This document shows, one piece after another, positions 16,630 to 26,014 of a stretch of DNA of 64,000 nt. The notes beneath the pieces were generated by a model. The model had not been told where the DNA came from. It did not search any database and saw nothing but the letters and a program-made list of their open reading frames with translations. The first letter of the stretch is position 1, and every line of letters starts with the position of its first letter. The translations under genes and the position numbers were made by a program. Source of the stretch: CAXBNB01 sp049115735 (GTDB taxonomy: Bacteria > Bacteroidota > Bacteroidia > Cytophagales > Cyclobacteriaceae); the NCBI GenBank assembly GCA_049115735.1, contig JAGDZP010000004.1:581341-645340 (forward strand), given 5' to 3'.

Positions 16630-18080
16630 AGTTTAACTACCAGGTAATCGCCAATATCATTGGGATTCTGTTGTTGATCAACGGAATTTTTATGATGCTG
16701 TGCATTCCTTTCAGCCTCTACTTTGGCGAAGGAGACCTGCTGGCCATTTCACTTTCCGGACTGATCACGCTGAGTTGTGGAGGTGGGTTGTGGTTCTCCA
16801 CCAAAAACCTAAGCAACAAAGATCTGAAGAAAAAAGACGGTTACCTGATAGTGACGCTTGGCTGGGTATCCATGTCTTGTTTTGGGGCACTGCCTTACAT
16901 TTTCAGTGGTGCTATTCCCAATTTCACAGATGCATTTTTCGAAACTATCTCTGGGTTTACGACAACAGGTGCTACCATTCTTACAGATATAGAAGGAGTA
17001 CATCGTGGCATCTTGTTTTGGAGAAGCCTCACTCAGTGGATAGGGGGTATGGGAATCATCGTACTCGCTGTGGCCATCCTTCCCATACTGGGAATTGGGG
17101 GTATGCAGCTCTTTGTCGCTGAAGCACCAGGCATTTCTCCAGATAAACTACAGCCAAGGATAAAAGAGACGGCCAAGAGACTTTGGCTTATTTATGTGTC
17201 TTTGACCGCTTTGGAAACAGGACTGCTTTGGATCAGTGGTATGACCTTTTTTGATGCCATTAATCATGGGCTTACCACAATGGCTACCGGGGGCTTTTCA
17301 ACCAAGAATGCCAGTGCTGCACACTTTTCCCCCGCCATCCAGTACATCATGGCTATCTTCATGTTCCTGGCCGGCACCAACTTCACTATGACTTATTTTG
17401 GATTTCATGGCCAATTTAAAAAAGTGATCCAGAATGAAGAATTTCGTTTTTACCTGGGTACATGTGTGTTTCTTACGGCCATTATCTCACTGGCTATATT
17501 TTTTACTGCTGGAGAAGGTTTTGAAAAGTCATTTCGAGAAGGCCTGTTCCAGGTGGTATCGATCATCACAACCACCGGCTATGTGTCGGCTGACTATACG
17601 CAATGGTCTTCGTTTATCACAATTTTATTTTTTGTTATGATGTTTATTGGTGCGTCTGCAGGATCGACTGCCGGAGGTGTAAAAATCGTGCGCCATGTGA
17701 TATTGTTGAAAAATAGTATCCTGGAGTTGAAGCGTCAGCTACATCCATCTGCCATTATTCCGGTGAGGTTTAACAAAGTGGCCGTCCCCAGAGATATCAC
17801 TTTCAACATCCTTGCATTCATTATGATATACATTTCCATTTTTGCCATTGGGTCGGTGGTGATGGCCAGCTTGGGGGTGAACCTGGAAACTGCTATGGGT
17901 TCTGTAGCTACTTCACTAGGAAATATCGGACCGGGCATTGGCAGTGTTGGGCCTGTTGACAATTTTGCTCATATGCCCATGGGCGGTAAGTGGTTTTTAT
18001 CTTTTTTGATGCTCTTGGGAAGACTTGAATTATTTACCGTGTTAATGTTAATTACTCCTTATTTTTGGCGCAAACTTTAA
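16626..18080 (+). CDS. trkH: Trk potassium transporter membrane subunit TrkH
   Basis: K+-translocating membrane subunit with four pore-loop repeats. Selectivity-filter-type segments are GFTTTGATI, ATGGFSTKN, ITTTGYVSADY and SLGNIGPGIGSVGP, in order, embedded in about ten membrane spans. The ATG at 16626 overlaps the trkA stop (ATGA), so the pair is translated together; this is the standard trkAH arrangement in Bacteroidota. It imports K+ for turgor and osmotic balance. The lgt gene follows six bases later and is probably cotranscribed. Confidence 0.95.
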   Translation: MKFNYQVIANIIGILLLINGIFMMLCIPFSLYFGEGDLLAISLSGLITLSCGGGLWFSTKNLSNKDLKKKDGYLIVTLGWVSMSCFGALPYIFSGAIPNFTDAFFETISGFTTTGATILTDIEGVHRGILFWRSLTQWIGGMGIIVLAVAILPILGIGGMQLFVAEAPGISPDKLQPRIKETAKRLWLIYVSLTALETGLLWISGMTFFDAINHGLTTMATGGFSTKNASAAHFSPAIQYIMAIFMFLAGTNFTMTYFGFHGQFKKVIQNEEFRFYLGTCVFLTAIISLAIFFTAGEGFEKSFREGLFQVVSIITTTGYVSADYTQWSSFITILFFVMMFIGASAGSTAGGVKIVRHVILLKNSILELKRQLHPSAIIPVRFNKVAVPRDITFNILAFIMIYISIFAIGSVVMASLGVNLETAMGSVATSLGNIGPGIGSVGPVDNFAHMPMGGKWFLSFLMLLGRLELFTVLMLITPYFWRKL

Positions 18081-18086
18081 ATTACC

Positions 18087-19193
18087 ATGACCTTATTGAG
18101 CTATATCATCTGGAGTCCTAATCCGGCTATATTCAAAATACCGCTTCCCAATGGAGGTGAGCATCCTATTGTCTGGTATGGTCTTTTATTCGCCTTGGGA
18201 TTTATCGTCAGCCAGCAGTTTATGCTTTGGTTCTTCAAGGCAGAAGGCAGAGATCCGAAAGATGTAGACCAGCTGACCATGTATATGGTAATCGCTGTTG
18301 TAGTAGGTGCGCGACTAGGTCATTGCCTATTTTACAACCCCAGCCATTATCTCTCCAATCCAATAGAAATAATCAAAATATGGGAAGGAGGACTGGCAAG
18401 CCATGGAGGTGCCCTGGGAATTATTATTGCCTTGTATTTATATAGCCGGAAGAAAGCCGATCAAAGCTATATATGGATTTTGGACAAAGTAGGGCTAGTG
18501 GTTTGTCTTGTGGGTCTTTTTATTCGTTTTGGAAATTTCATGAATTCCGAAATTGTCGGAGTACCTACAGGCTCTGATAATGGAGTAGTATTCGGCAGAA
18601 ACATGGAAGAAATGCTGCTGGATTCTAACCAGGGCATAGAAGCCGTTGATTTCTCAAAAGGCGGATCGGCTGTCAGTGATGATCCTGGTCATACTCCGGT
18701 GATCATTACACTGACTTTCGAAAAGGGCAGGGAAATGAACGAGCAACAAGCAGCCATGTTCCTGGGATCAACCCTTAAGAACTCGATTACCAGTTATTCT
18801 TCCTTAAGCGACCATTTCTATCAAGATCCAATCAAACCGCTTGATTACAAGCTTTATAAAAAGAAAAATATTCAATATGCCGAGATCAATACACTCGGAG
18901 TACCACGGCATCCCGCACAGCTATACGAGTCATTTTACTGCCTGCTGATATTCCTGGGATTATTGCACATCTGGTACCACCATCGTCACCAGTTTGCAGA
19001 TGGTTTCATCTTCAGTGTTATGATGATTACCCTGTGGTCAGCCAGGTTTGTAGATGAGATGTTTAAAGAAAACCAGGAAGCTTTCGAGGAAGGCATGGCA
19101 CTCAACATGGGTCAGTTGCTCAGCATCCCCATGGTAACCATCGGAATAATAATGTTGGTGGTTACTTTGAAGAAAGGTGCTAAGCAATCCTAA
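18087..19193 (+). CDS. lgt: prolipoprotein diacylglyceryl transferase
   Basis: Moves diacylglycerol from phosphatidylglycerol to the lipobox Cys of prolipoproteins, in the inner membrane. Key motifs are present: GGLASHGGALG with His106, RFGNFMNSE (147-155) and RHPAQLYES (274-282), matching the essential His, Arg/Asn and Arg regions of E. coli Lgt. The protein has 368 residues, about 80 more than E. coli Lgt. The extra length is an insertion between roughly 172 and 271, after the GNxxNSE loop, with soluble character. Such long forms occur in Cytophagales. Several lipoproteins in this window would be its substrates. Confidence 0.94.
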   Translation: MTLLSYIIWSPNPAIFKIPLPNGGEHPIVWYGLLFALGFIVSQQFMLWFFKAEGRDPKDVDQLTMYMVIAVVVGARLGHCLFYNPSHYLSNPIEIIKIWEGGLASHGGALGIIIALYLYSRKKADQSYIWILDKVGLVVCLVGLFIRFGNFMNSEIVGVPTGSDNGVVFGRNMEEMLLDSNQGIEAVDFSKGGSAVSDDPGHTPVIITLTFEKGREMNEQQAAMFLGSTLKNSITSYSSLSDHFYQDPIKPLDYKLYKKKNIQYAEINTLGVPRHPAQLYESFYCLLIFLGLLHIWYHHRHQFADGFIFSVMMITLWSARFVDEMFKENQEAFEEGMALNMGQLLSIPMVTIGIIMLVVTLKKGAKQS

Positions 19194-19273
19194 TTCGCAC
19201 TGTGACATGCCAAAGGAACGCTGACTCAAGCATTCATGCATATTCCCATTCAAAGCAGGTTTCATTTTTTTTT

Positions 19274-19281
19274 TATCTTTG
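19274..19281 (+). promoter_or_regulatory. -7 element upstream of the T9SS cargo gene
   Basis: TATCTTTG is a perfect TAnnTTTG match, ending 19 bases before the ATG at 19301. No TTTG is found at the expected -33 distance, so only the -7 half is supported. Confidence 0.35.
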
Positions 19282-19300
19282 ATAAAGTTATCCAATTGTT

Positions 19301-20737
19301 ATGAAGCACGTATTCGTCACCATATTGATTTTATGCCAGGTTTTTTGGGTTTATGGACAAACTTGGAATGGAGATGGAGATGGTACTAATTGGTGCGATG
19401 CAGACAATTGGGATGATGATAATGTTCCAGGCAATACAGATGTAGTATCTATACCAGCAGCATTTACCAATGTAGAAATTCCGTCAGGATGCAATGCGGA
19501 AGCTAATCAACTTGATCTTGAAGGCGGACTTACGGTAAAGACAGGGGGAACGTTGGTAGTAAGCGGTGGCAATCTGGACATAGGCAAGACTAATGAAGAT
19601 TCATTTTTCACCGTTGAAAGTGCAACTGTTACTGTATCTGGAAAAATTGATGCTAAAGGATGTGACTGCTTGACAGCTCCGGCAGTAGGAAATGGCCCTA
19701 CGATTACGAATGATGGTACAATCACTGCTGGTGGTACTATAAAAATAGGGAGTAACAGTGGTGCAGGGATACTAATTAACAACGGAACTTTTGGCACTAC
19801 TGAAGGAGGCAATGACGCCTACCATGTCGATGGAACAATATGTAATACAGGGTATGTTTATGCCTCAGGCGCCAATGCTGAAATAAAGCTACATGGTGCT
19901 GTGGTAAAAGGAGGAGGTACTATGAGTAGTGCTAGATTTGAGGTGTCTCAGGGAGGAGGGGATGGAGGTGCAGCACAGCCAGACGGTGCTACTCTTTCCA
20001 ATCAAAGCTTCATTGGTTCTGGACCTGGAAGCTGTGATTCAGATGCAGATAGTGCCAACCCTCAATTCGAAACAGCGTTAGGAGATACCTCTTATGAGGA
20101 TTTACTTCTAGATCCTGGCTATGACCCGGACGATCATACAGAGTTTAATATTGAAACAAGTTCAGTTAAAGTTTGTAGCGAAAGTGGAGCTTCTGTTCTT
20201 CCCGTAGAGCTATTATACTTTAAGGGAAATTCTAATGACAGCAAAATAGAATTAACCTGGGCCACAGCTACTGAAATAGACAATGATTATTTCGAAATTG
20301 AAAAATCTCCTGACGGAACAAAGTTTGCAAAAATTGGAGAAGTTCCCGGGAATGGTGATAGTAATGAAGTGATCAACTATTCCTACACAGATGAAAATGT
20401 TCGTGGTGTACAAAATTTTTATCGGCTTAAGCAAGTCGACTATGATGGGAAATTTGAATATTTCAATATTATTATGGTCTTGAATGCCGGAGCGTCAGGC
20501 GTGAGCATTTATCCAAACCCAGTACAAAACAAATTGATCAAAATTCAAGTCGAAAACCTACTTCAAGATGACCTTGTCAGAATCGAGCTTGCAGATCTAT
20601 CTGGAAAAATTTTGCAAAAAACTGCAGGCTACAAAGGGACATTTGAATTGTCTACAGAAGCACTCCTCCAAGGCACCTATTTAGTAAGAGTCAGTCGAGG
20701 GAAGTCAACTCAGGTGAGAAAAGTGTTTGTAAATTAG
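19301..20737 (+). CDS. secreted protein with type IX secretion sorting tail
   Basis: 478 residues: signal peptide (1-19, ending VYGQ), a repetitive beta-rich N-terminal half beginning TWNGDGDGTNWCDADNW, with many Gly/Thr/Asn repeats resembling beta-helix or adhesin-like domains, then the common Bacteroidota module starting LPVELLYFKG (about 302-395), and a C-terminal Por sorting domain (about 405-478) with SIYPNPVQNK, a central LSGK turn and the final GTYLVRVSRG. It is therefore exported by the type IX system and probably anchored on or released from the cell surface. No enzymatic motif is seen. Its position after lgt may be incidental, as it has its own -7 box. Confidence 0.85.
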   Translation: MKHVFVTILILCQVFWVYGQTWNGDGDGTNWCDADNWDDDNVPGNTDVVSIPAAFTNVEIPSGCNAEANQLDLEGGLTVKTGGTLVVSGGNLDIGKTNEDSFFTVESATVTVSGKIDAKGCDCLTAPAVGNGPTITNDGTITAGGTIKIGSNSGAGILINNGTFGTTEGGNDAYHVDGTICNTGYVYASGANAEIKLHGAVVKGGGTMSSARFEVSQGGGDGGAAQPDGATLSNQSFIGSGPGSCDSDADSANPQFETALGDTSYEDLLLDPGYDPDDHTEFNIETSSVKVCSESGASVLPVELLYFKGNSNDSKIELTWATATEIDNDYFEIEKSPDGTKFAKIGEVPGNGDSNEVINYSYTDENVRGVQNFYRLKQVDYDGKFEYFNIIMVLNAGASGVSIYPNPVQNKLIKIQVENLLQDDLVRIELADLSGKILQKTAGYKGTFELSTEALLQGTYLVRVSRGKSTQVRKVFVN

Positions 20738-20780
20738 TACGGTCACTACAGCGCACACTGTAAGAAGCTATCCCAACCAC

Positions 20781-21746
20781 CTACAGAATACTCTCTATAA
20801 TCTTATCAACTGTAATGCCTTCCGCTTCGGCTTTGAAGTTTCGTACTATTCTGTGTCTTAGGACAGCACTTGCTAAAGCTTGAACATCTTCAATATCCGG
20901 TGAGTATTTACCATTAATCAGCGCATTGCATTTGGCTCCCTTGATCAAGTATTGAGATGCCCTTGGCCCAGCCCCCCACTCCAGATAGCTTTTAGCCATG
21001 TCAGAAGTCTTAGGAGAATCCGGACGGGTTTTGTGCACAAGTTCTACGGCATACTCTACCACATTATCAGCTACCGGCACCTTCCTTATGAGGTTTTGAA
21101 ATTCCATAATGTCTTCACCAGAGAGTACAGGCTTTACGTCATTGGTTTCCTCTCCTGTAGTTCTTTTGATGATTTCTATTTCAGACTCGTACGAAGGGTA
21201 ATCCAGTTTGATCATAAACATAAACCTGTCCAGCTGTGCCTCAGGCAATGGGTAAGTTCCTTCTTGCTCGATGGGATTTTGAGTAGCCAATACGAAAAAT
21301 GGCTTGTCCAACGGACGATGTTCCCCTGCAATCGTCACCGAATATTCTTGCATGGATTCCAGCAAGGCCGCCTGAGTTTTGGGAGGCGTTCTGTTGATTT
21401 CATCGGCCAAAATAATGTTGGAAAATATTGGCCCTCTAATGAATTTGAAATTTCTGTCCTTGTCTAATGTTTCTGCACCCAATATATCAGATGGCATTAG
21501 GTCGGGTGTAAACTGTATCCTGCTGAAGTCTAAGTGAAGTGCTTCTGAAATTGTCCTGATCAGTAACGTTTTAGCCAAACCCGGAACCCCGACAAGCAGC
21601 GAGTGTCCTTCGCAAAAGATAGAAGTCAGGAGCAGCTTCACTACTTCATCCTGCCCAATTATCACCTTGGATATTTCATCTTTTAGACTCGAATAAGCCT
21701 TGTGTAATCCATCGGCTGCCGCCACATCATCGGTAAATGCACTCAT
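20781..21746 (-). CDS. MoxR-family AAA+ ATPase
   Basis: 321-residue cytoplasmic AAA+ ATPase. Walker A GVPGLAKT (53-60), Walker B with ILADEINRTPPKTQAALLESM, sensor segment LATQNPIEQEGTYPLPEAQLDRF, all typical of MoxR. These ATPases act as chaperones, often with DUF58 and von Willebrand A proteins encoded downstream; here the downstream neighbour is a convergent T9SS gene, so such partners are missing at this locus. It follows the SurA-like gene by 27 bases on the same strand and is probably part of the periplasmic-chaperone operon. Confidence 0.92.
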   Translation of the reverse strand: MSAFTDDVAAADGLHKAYSSLKDEISKVIIGQDEVVKLLLTSIFCEGHSLLVGVPGLAKTLLIRTISEALHLDFSRIQFTPDLMPSDILGAETLDKDRNFKFIRGPIFSNIILADEINRTPPKTQAALLESMQEYSVTIAGEHRPLDKPFFVLATQNPIEQEGTYPLPEAQLDRFMFMIKLDYPSYESEIEIIKRTTGEETNDVKPVLSGEDIMEFQNLIRKVPVADNVVEYAVELVHKTRPDSPKTSDMAKSYLEWGAGPRASQYLIKGAKCNALINGKYSPDIEDVQALASAVLRHRIVRNFKAEAEGITVDKIIESIL

Positions 21747-21773
21747 AGTTTGTGTCTTAGTTTTCGCTTTAGG

Positions 21774-23126
21774 TCAGTCTTGTAAAATTTGGCAATATTG
21801 ATACTCCGGCTCAAGATAGATGTACACATCCCCCTTGGCCTCTACAAACCATTCTGACAACTTCGTGTTTCGCTTGCTCGCCAGAGTAGCCTGTCTTATT
21901 TTTTGATAGTCCGTCAATAAGTTGGCTTGGTGCGGTGCTATTTTTTCCTTATAATAAAGCAGCCTCACAGCATCTGTCCCATCAGCCATGGTAAAATCCA
22001 TTGGCTTTGTGATCGTCTCGGTTTTCATGGTATCAAGCGTAAAAAATACCGTTGGATCAAGCTCCTCAACAGATATTCTAGAAGCACCTGTCGCATCTAA
22101 AAAGAAACCTCCGCTACCTGCGGTTTGCTGGTCATCTGAATATTCCTTAGCTGCTTTTTCGAAGGTGATACTATCGAGCAAAATCACGTTGCGCAAGCTG
22201 TCTAAATAGTTTCTCGCATCATCAATGTCCGAGCTGGAAGATTCTGGTATTATCAATATATGATTGGAATTGAAAGTATTTCCTCTTCTTTCTACCAATT
22301 GTATAATATGGAAACCAAACTGTGTTTCTACTGGTTCAGAAATTTCTCCTGGTTTCAGCTTAAGCGCTGTAGCCTCAAACTCTGGCGCCAACTCCCCTCT
22401 ATTGAAAAATCCTAAACCACCGCCCTTTGATCCAGACCCAGGATCCATAGAGTATTGCTTTGCTAGTGTGCTAAAGCTTTCTCCTGCAAGGATTCTATCT
22501 CGGATTTCATTCAGCCGAGCTCTTACTTCAGCTTTTTGTGCCTTGTTTATTTCCGGTTTTTTCACGATCTGAGAAATGCCTACCTCACTGGAAAAGAAGG
22601 GAAGACTGTCCCGTGGGATTTTCTTGAAAAATCGCTTTACCTCCGCAGGCGTCACTTCTACATCCGCAGTGATCTCTCCCTGCATTTTTTGAACCACCAA
22701 TTGTTCCTTGATCTGATCAAAAAGCTCTAAGCGAAACTGATCCATCGTTTTGCCAAAGTGGTCTTCCAACGCCTCGACCGATCCTATTTGAGAAACGATA
22801 TAGGATATTCTCTGTTCAAGGTTTTGATTAACCTGATCGTCCGGTACCTCCACCGAATCTATCTCTGCCTTGGCTACCATCAATTTGTTGATCACCAATG
22901 TTTCCAGCATCTGGCATTTAGCATTCCCCTGGGTTACCTGACCCCTGGAGAGCATGTCCAGATAACCTTTTTCTAGTTCAGACTTTAACACTATATAGTC
23001 ATCAACCTTGGCTACTATCTTGTCAATTAAAACCCCTTCTTCCTCCTGGGCAATACTACTCCCTGAGAAGAGGATGGTGAAAATGCCAACCAGCAAAACT
23101 TTCAGTTTAATATATTTCAAATTCAT
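21774..23126 (-). CDS. SurA-like periplasmic peptidyl-prolyl isomerase
   Basis: 450 residues from the ATG at 23126 (a start at 23144 would add a Lys-rich MKEKKK leader). Signal peptide to about residue 26 (SSIAQ). A SurA N-terminal helical chaperone region (about 30-165) is followed by a parvulin domain with EVGISQIVKKPE through GEISEPVETQFGFHIIQL (about 180-280) and a second, diverged parvulin-like domain (about 285-390). It should assist outer-membrane protein folding in the periplasm. Its start overlaps the preceding lipoprotein gene by 20 bases. Confidence 0.9.
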   Translation of the reverse strand: MNLKYIKLKVLLVGIFTILFSGSSIAQEEEGVLIDKIVAKVDDYIVLKSELEKGYLDMLSRGQVTQGNAKCQMLETLVINKLMVAKAEIDSVEVPDDQVNQNLEQRISYIVSQIGSVEALEDHFGKTMDQFRLELFDQIKEQLVVQKMQGEITADVEVTPAEVKRFFKKIPRDSLPFFSSEVGISQIVKKPEINKAQKAEVRARLNEIRDRILAGESFSTLAKQYSMDPGSGSKGGGLGFFNRGELAPEFEATALKLKPGEISEPVETQFGFHIIQLVERRGNTFNSNHILIIPESSSSDIDDARNYLDSLRNVILLDSITFEKAAKEYSDDQQTAGSGGFFLDATGASRISVEELDPTVFFTLDTMKTETITKPMDFTMADGTDAVRLLYYKEKIAPHQANLLTDYQKIRQATLASKRNTKLSEWFVEAKGDVYIYLEPEYQYCQILQD

Positions 23127-23979
23127 TTTTTTCTTTTCCTTCATTATACACCTCTTCTTCCAACTGCTTCCTCAACTCTACCTTCTTCTTATTGATGAGA
23201 ATATTCTCAATATCATCCCTAACAAATTCCAAAGGAGAAATTTGGTTTGAAATCTTGTAATCCATTAGCCGTATGTAATAGTAATATTCATCATCAGATG
23301 TCTCAATAAAGCTATTATTCTTTAAGAAGGTCACCCGATCCTGAATATTCGCTAGCGGCGTGTTGGATATCACTTCGTCGAAATTCAACCATAGATCAGT
23401 CTCCAGCGAAGACTTGGTCGCAAATCTATAACAATAAGATTGTATCTCTTCCAAATTTGATTTTGGAAAAGCTCTTATCTGCGACCTAAACGTATTTATC
23501 TGTGGTGCTTGCTTGGGAATCTGCGTATACAAACAGCGCACAATGTTCTGTCTCAAGACAAAATTCTCAAATTTCTCTTTGTAGTAGGCCTCTATTTCCT
23601 TTTCTGATATTTCCTTATTCAGGTTTTTGCTGATGTAATATTTTTGAAAATCGTGCGCCATCAGAGCATAACGATAATCCAATACCTTTCTTTCAATATC
23701 CGCCTGGTTAAACTCTATTTCCTTTGTAGCGCGTGATATCATCAGCTGCTTTTTAATCCAGGCATCTATGAATTGCGAGACAATCAAAGCGCTATCCTGA
23801 GTAGAGGAATTATCGGGAACCAGCCCTATAATATCTTTTTCATACAATTGCACGTCATTCACCCTGGCCACAGCTTTAGCACTTTTCTCTGTCCCTTCTT
23901 TGGATTTTGTACTCCAAAAGTTGATGTATTCGCAAGACGATAAAATCAAACAGCCGAGAAGTAATATTCTAAAGTTCAT
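23107..23979 (-). CDS. SurA-like lipoprotein (peptidyl-prolyl isomerase-related)
   Basis: 290 residues from the ATG at 23979, with a lipobox at LILSSC (Cys at residue 16). The mature part looks like a SurA/PpiC N-terminal chaperone domain: VNDVQLYEKDI, then SQFIDAWIKKQLM and the EKEIEAYYKEKFENF helix that precedes parvulin domains. No clear parvulin core motif (the F-G-x-H strand) is seen, so it may be a chaperone without isomerase activity. Overlaps both neighbours (11 bases upstream, 20 downstream). This middle position between two SurA-like genes is a recurring arrangement in Bacteroidota, as far as is known. Confidence 0.75.
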   Translation of the reverse strand: MNFRILLLGCLILSSCEYINFWSTKSKEGTEKSAKAVARVNDVQLYEKDIIGLVPDNSSTQDSALIVSQFIDAWIKKQLMISRATKEIEFNQADIERKVLDYRYALMAHDFQKYYISKNLNKEISEKEIEAYYKEKFENFVLRQNIVRCLYTQIPKQAPQINTFRSQIRAFPKSNLEEIQSYCYRFATKSSLETDLWLNFDEVISNTPLANIQDRVTFLKNNSFIETSDDEYYYYIRLMDYKISNQISPLEFVRDDIENILINKKKVELRKQLEEEVYNEGKEKNEFEIY

Positions 23980-25954
23980 CTTCGATTTTAGCAATGATTC
24001 TTTTCAATGTCCCTTTGTTTACTTTCACCGGATATTTCGTCTTCAACTCGTTGATCCAGTCATTTTCAAGTTTATCCTGATAAGCAGATATCACAGCTCC
24101 CCGCGTCTCATCATACTTTTTTAGTCTTTCAGGATTGATTTTCTTCACACTGATAAGATAATGACGTCCATTCTCCGTGTGCGTATGAGTGCCCTCAGAC
24201 CAATACTTATCCACGATGTTATCTTCTCCTTTGACGACAGTCTTATCCTGCACCTCAACGTTCAAAGGGTTTTCTTTGTTAAAAACTTTATCAATTTCGT
24301 CTTTTTCTGCCGTCAAATATTGCCTGGTCCTTTCCAAAGATTCTGCTTTTTCTGAAATAAAAACTCTAACGTCGGCACTTTCTTCCGCCTTGTAATCGGA
24401 TTTGGTTTTTTCATAATATGATTTCAGCCCCACAGTATCCTTCATCGCCTTCTGCCAAACTTTTTCTTCCATGAGGGCAAAAAGTAAAATTCCACTCTTG
24501 TACTCTTGCAAAATCATTCGATAGTCAAAATTCGTGTTGGCAAGCTGCTCCTCTTCGTAATCGAAAATGCTTTTTTCTTCGAATCGGTTGTATAAGGTAT
24601 TCTTATAGGAGTGGAGATTTTTGTCTCCTCTCTTTTTCTGTTGTTCTTTGACGAATTGAAAAAAATTTCTTGTCAAAATATTCTTGCCTCCAATATTTGC
24701 CAACGGCTTATCAAGATCCGCGGATAGACTGTCAAAAGTCCATGACCCTTGCAGCAAAGTGGAATCCAATTTTAACAGGGCACTGGTCTTGTTTTGAGCG
24801 TTGGCTGTAAAACCGTATTTCGATTTGATAGCTTCAATAGCCTTTGCCTTTTTCACCCTGGATCTTGCGTCACGGGACAGGCTTTTCTCCAGTTCAGGCT
24901 TCACCTTATCAAAAGGTTCCAAGCCCCGCTTGCCCATAAGCTTGATGATATGCCAGCCAAACCTTGTTTTCACTGGCTCGGAAATACTGCCTATTTCTTT
25001 CAGTGCAAATGCCGCCTGCTCAAATTCCTTTAAGATCTGTCCTGTACCAAACCAATTGAGCGCACCGCCTCTTTTTTTGGTCTGTACATCATCTGAGTGC
25101 AAGGCACAAAGCGTATTCCATTCTTCCCCAGACATTAATTTCTCATGTACACTCTTTGCCTTATTGTGAGCAGCTTTGTCTTTTTCTGCGTCCTGGCCCT
25201 GAGCCGTCTTTATCATGATGTGTGCTACCTGGATCTTTCCAAGGGCTTTTCGTATGTCTTTTACATGTATGAGATGGTAGCCAAATTTTGTCCTCACCGG
25301 TCCTGCCAAATCACCCACTGATGCATTGAATACAGCATCTTCAAATGGATATACCATTTGCATGGCTGAAAAATACCCGAGATTCCCTTTGTTGGATTTG
25401 GCCGACGGATCATCAGAATACTGAAAGGCCAGAGAGTCGAAGTTTTCGCCTGCCTGAACCCTCTTTTTTAGATCTAGTAGCCTGTTGTAGACTGTTAGGG
25501 TATCAGATGGCAGGGCATCTTCATCCAGTTTTAACAGGATATGAGATGCCGAACGCTCCTCTTTCATCCTGTTGTAGGTTTCCTTCACCAGCTCTTCGGT
25601 GATTTTCGATTCCATCAAATATGGCTTCACCAATTGCTCCTTGTAGCCATTATATTCTTCCAGAAATTCTGGGTCTTTATCACGGCCCAATTTAATCGCC
25701 TCGAGAACTTTCAGCCTGAACTTGATGTACAAGTCCATATAGGTCTCAACTTCATACTTTACACTGTCCTTTTTTAGCTCACTATTATTCTTGAAGAAAT
25801 AGTATCTGAATTCATCTTCGAAAAACTCCTGCTCGCCCAGCTTAAACAAGTATTTGGGCTTGTCTTTAGCAGCGTCAGCCGTTCCCAGACCTAACACCAA
25901 AGCAAGAATCCCTAGAACAGGAAGAAGTTTTATTACAACACGAACCTTATGCAT
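23969..25954 (-). CDS. PpiC/SurA-type periplasmic isomerase with two parvulin domains
   Basis: 661 residues. Signal peptide to about 28 (TADA). SurA-like N-terminal region (about 30-125), parvulin domain 1 (about 130-235, ASHILLKL to TKFGYHLIHV), parvulin domain 2 (about 240-345, VAHIMIKT to TRFGWHIIKL), then a long C-terminal helical region (about 350-661) with no recognised motif. It acts in the periplasm on folding or quality control of outer-membrane and secreted proteins. First gene of the chaperone run; a perfect TACTTTTG -7 box (complement of 25993-26000) lies 38 bases upstream. Confidence 0.9.
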   Translation of the reverse strand: MHKVRVVIKLLPVLGILALVLGLGTADAAKDKPKYLFKLGEQEFFEDEFRYYFFKNNSELKKDSVKYEVETYMDLYIKFRLKVLEAIKLGRDKDPEFLEEYNGYKEQLVKPYLMESKITEELVKETYNRMKEERSASHILLKLDEDALPSDTLTVYNRLLDLKKRVQAGENFDSLAFQYSDDPSAKSNKGNLGYFSAMQMVYPFEDAVFNASVGDLAGPVRTKFGYHLIHVKDIRKALGKIQVAHIMIKTAQGQDAEKDKAAHNKAKSVHEKLMSGEEWNTLCALHSDDVQTKKRGGALNWFGTGQILKEFEQAAFALKEIGSISEPVKTRFGWHIIKLMGKRGLEPFDKVKPELEKSLSRDARSRVKKAKAIEAIKSKYGFTANAQNKTSALLKLDSTLLQGSWTFDSLSADLDKPLANIGGKNILTRNFFQFVKEQQKKRGDKNLHSYKNTLYNRFEEKSIFDYEEEQLANTNFDYRMILQEYKSGILLFALMEEKVWQKAMKDTVGLKSYYEKTKSDYKAEESADVRVFISEKAESLERTRQYLTAEKDEIDKVFNKENPLNVEVQDKTVVKGEDNIVDKYWSEGTHTHTENGRHYLISVKKINPERLKKYDETRGAVISAYQDKLENDWINELKTKYPVKVNKGTLKRIIAKIEDEL

Positions 25955-25992
25955 GAATTATTTTGAATTATTTGCCGTGGATAAAATTCTGG

Positions 25993-26000
25993 CAAAAGTA
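25993..26000 (-). promoter_or_regulatory. -7 element upstream of the isomerase operon
   Basis: Minus-strand TACTTTTG matches TAnnTTTG exactly, 38 bases before the ATG at 25954. No -33 TTTG is found at the right distance, so the chaperone genes could also be read through from the regulatory module upstream. Confidence 0.35.
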
Positions 26001-26014
26001 CCTAATCGATCGGA

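Noticed and set aside
20738..20780. CTACAG/CTGTA hairpin after the T9SS gene as terminator
   Set aside because: Stem of only five pairs and no T-run; not enough to call.
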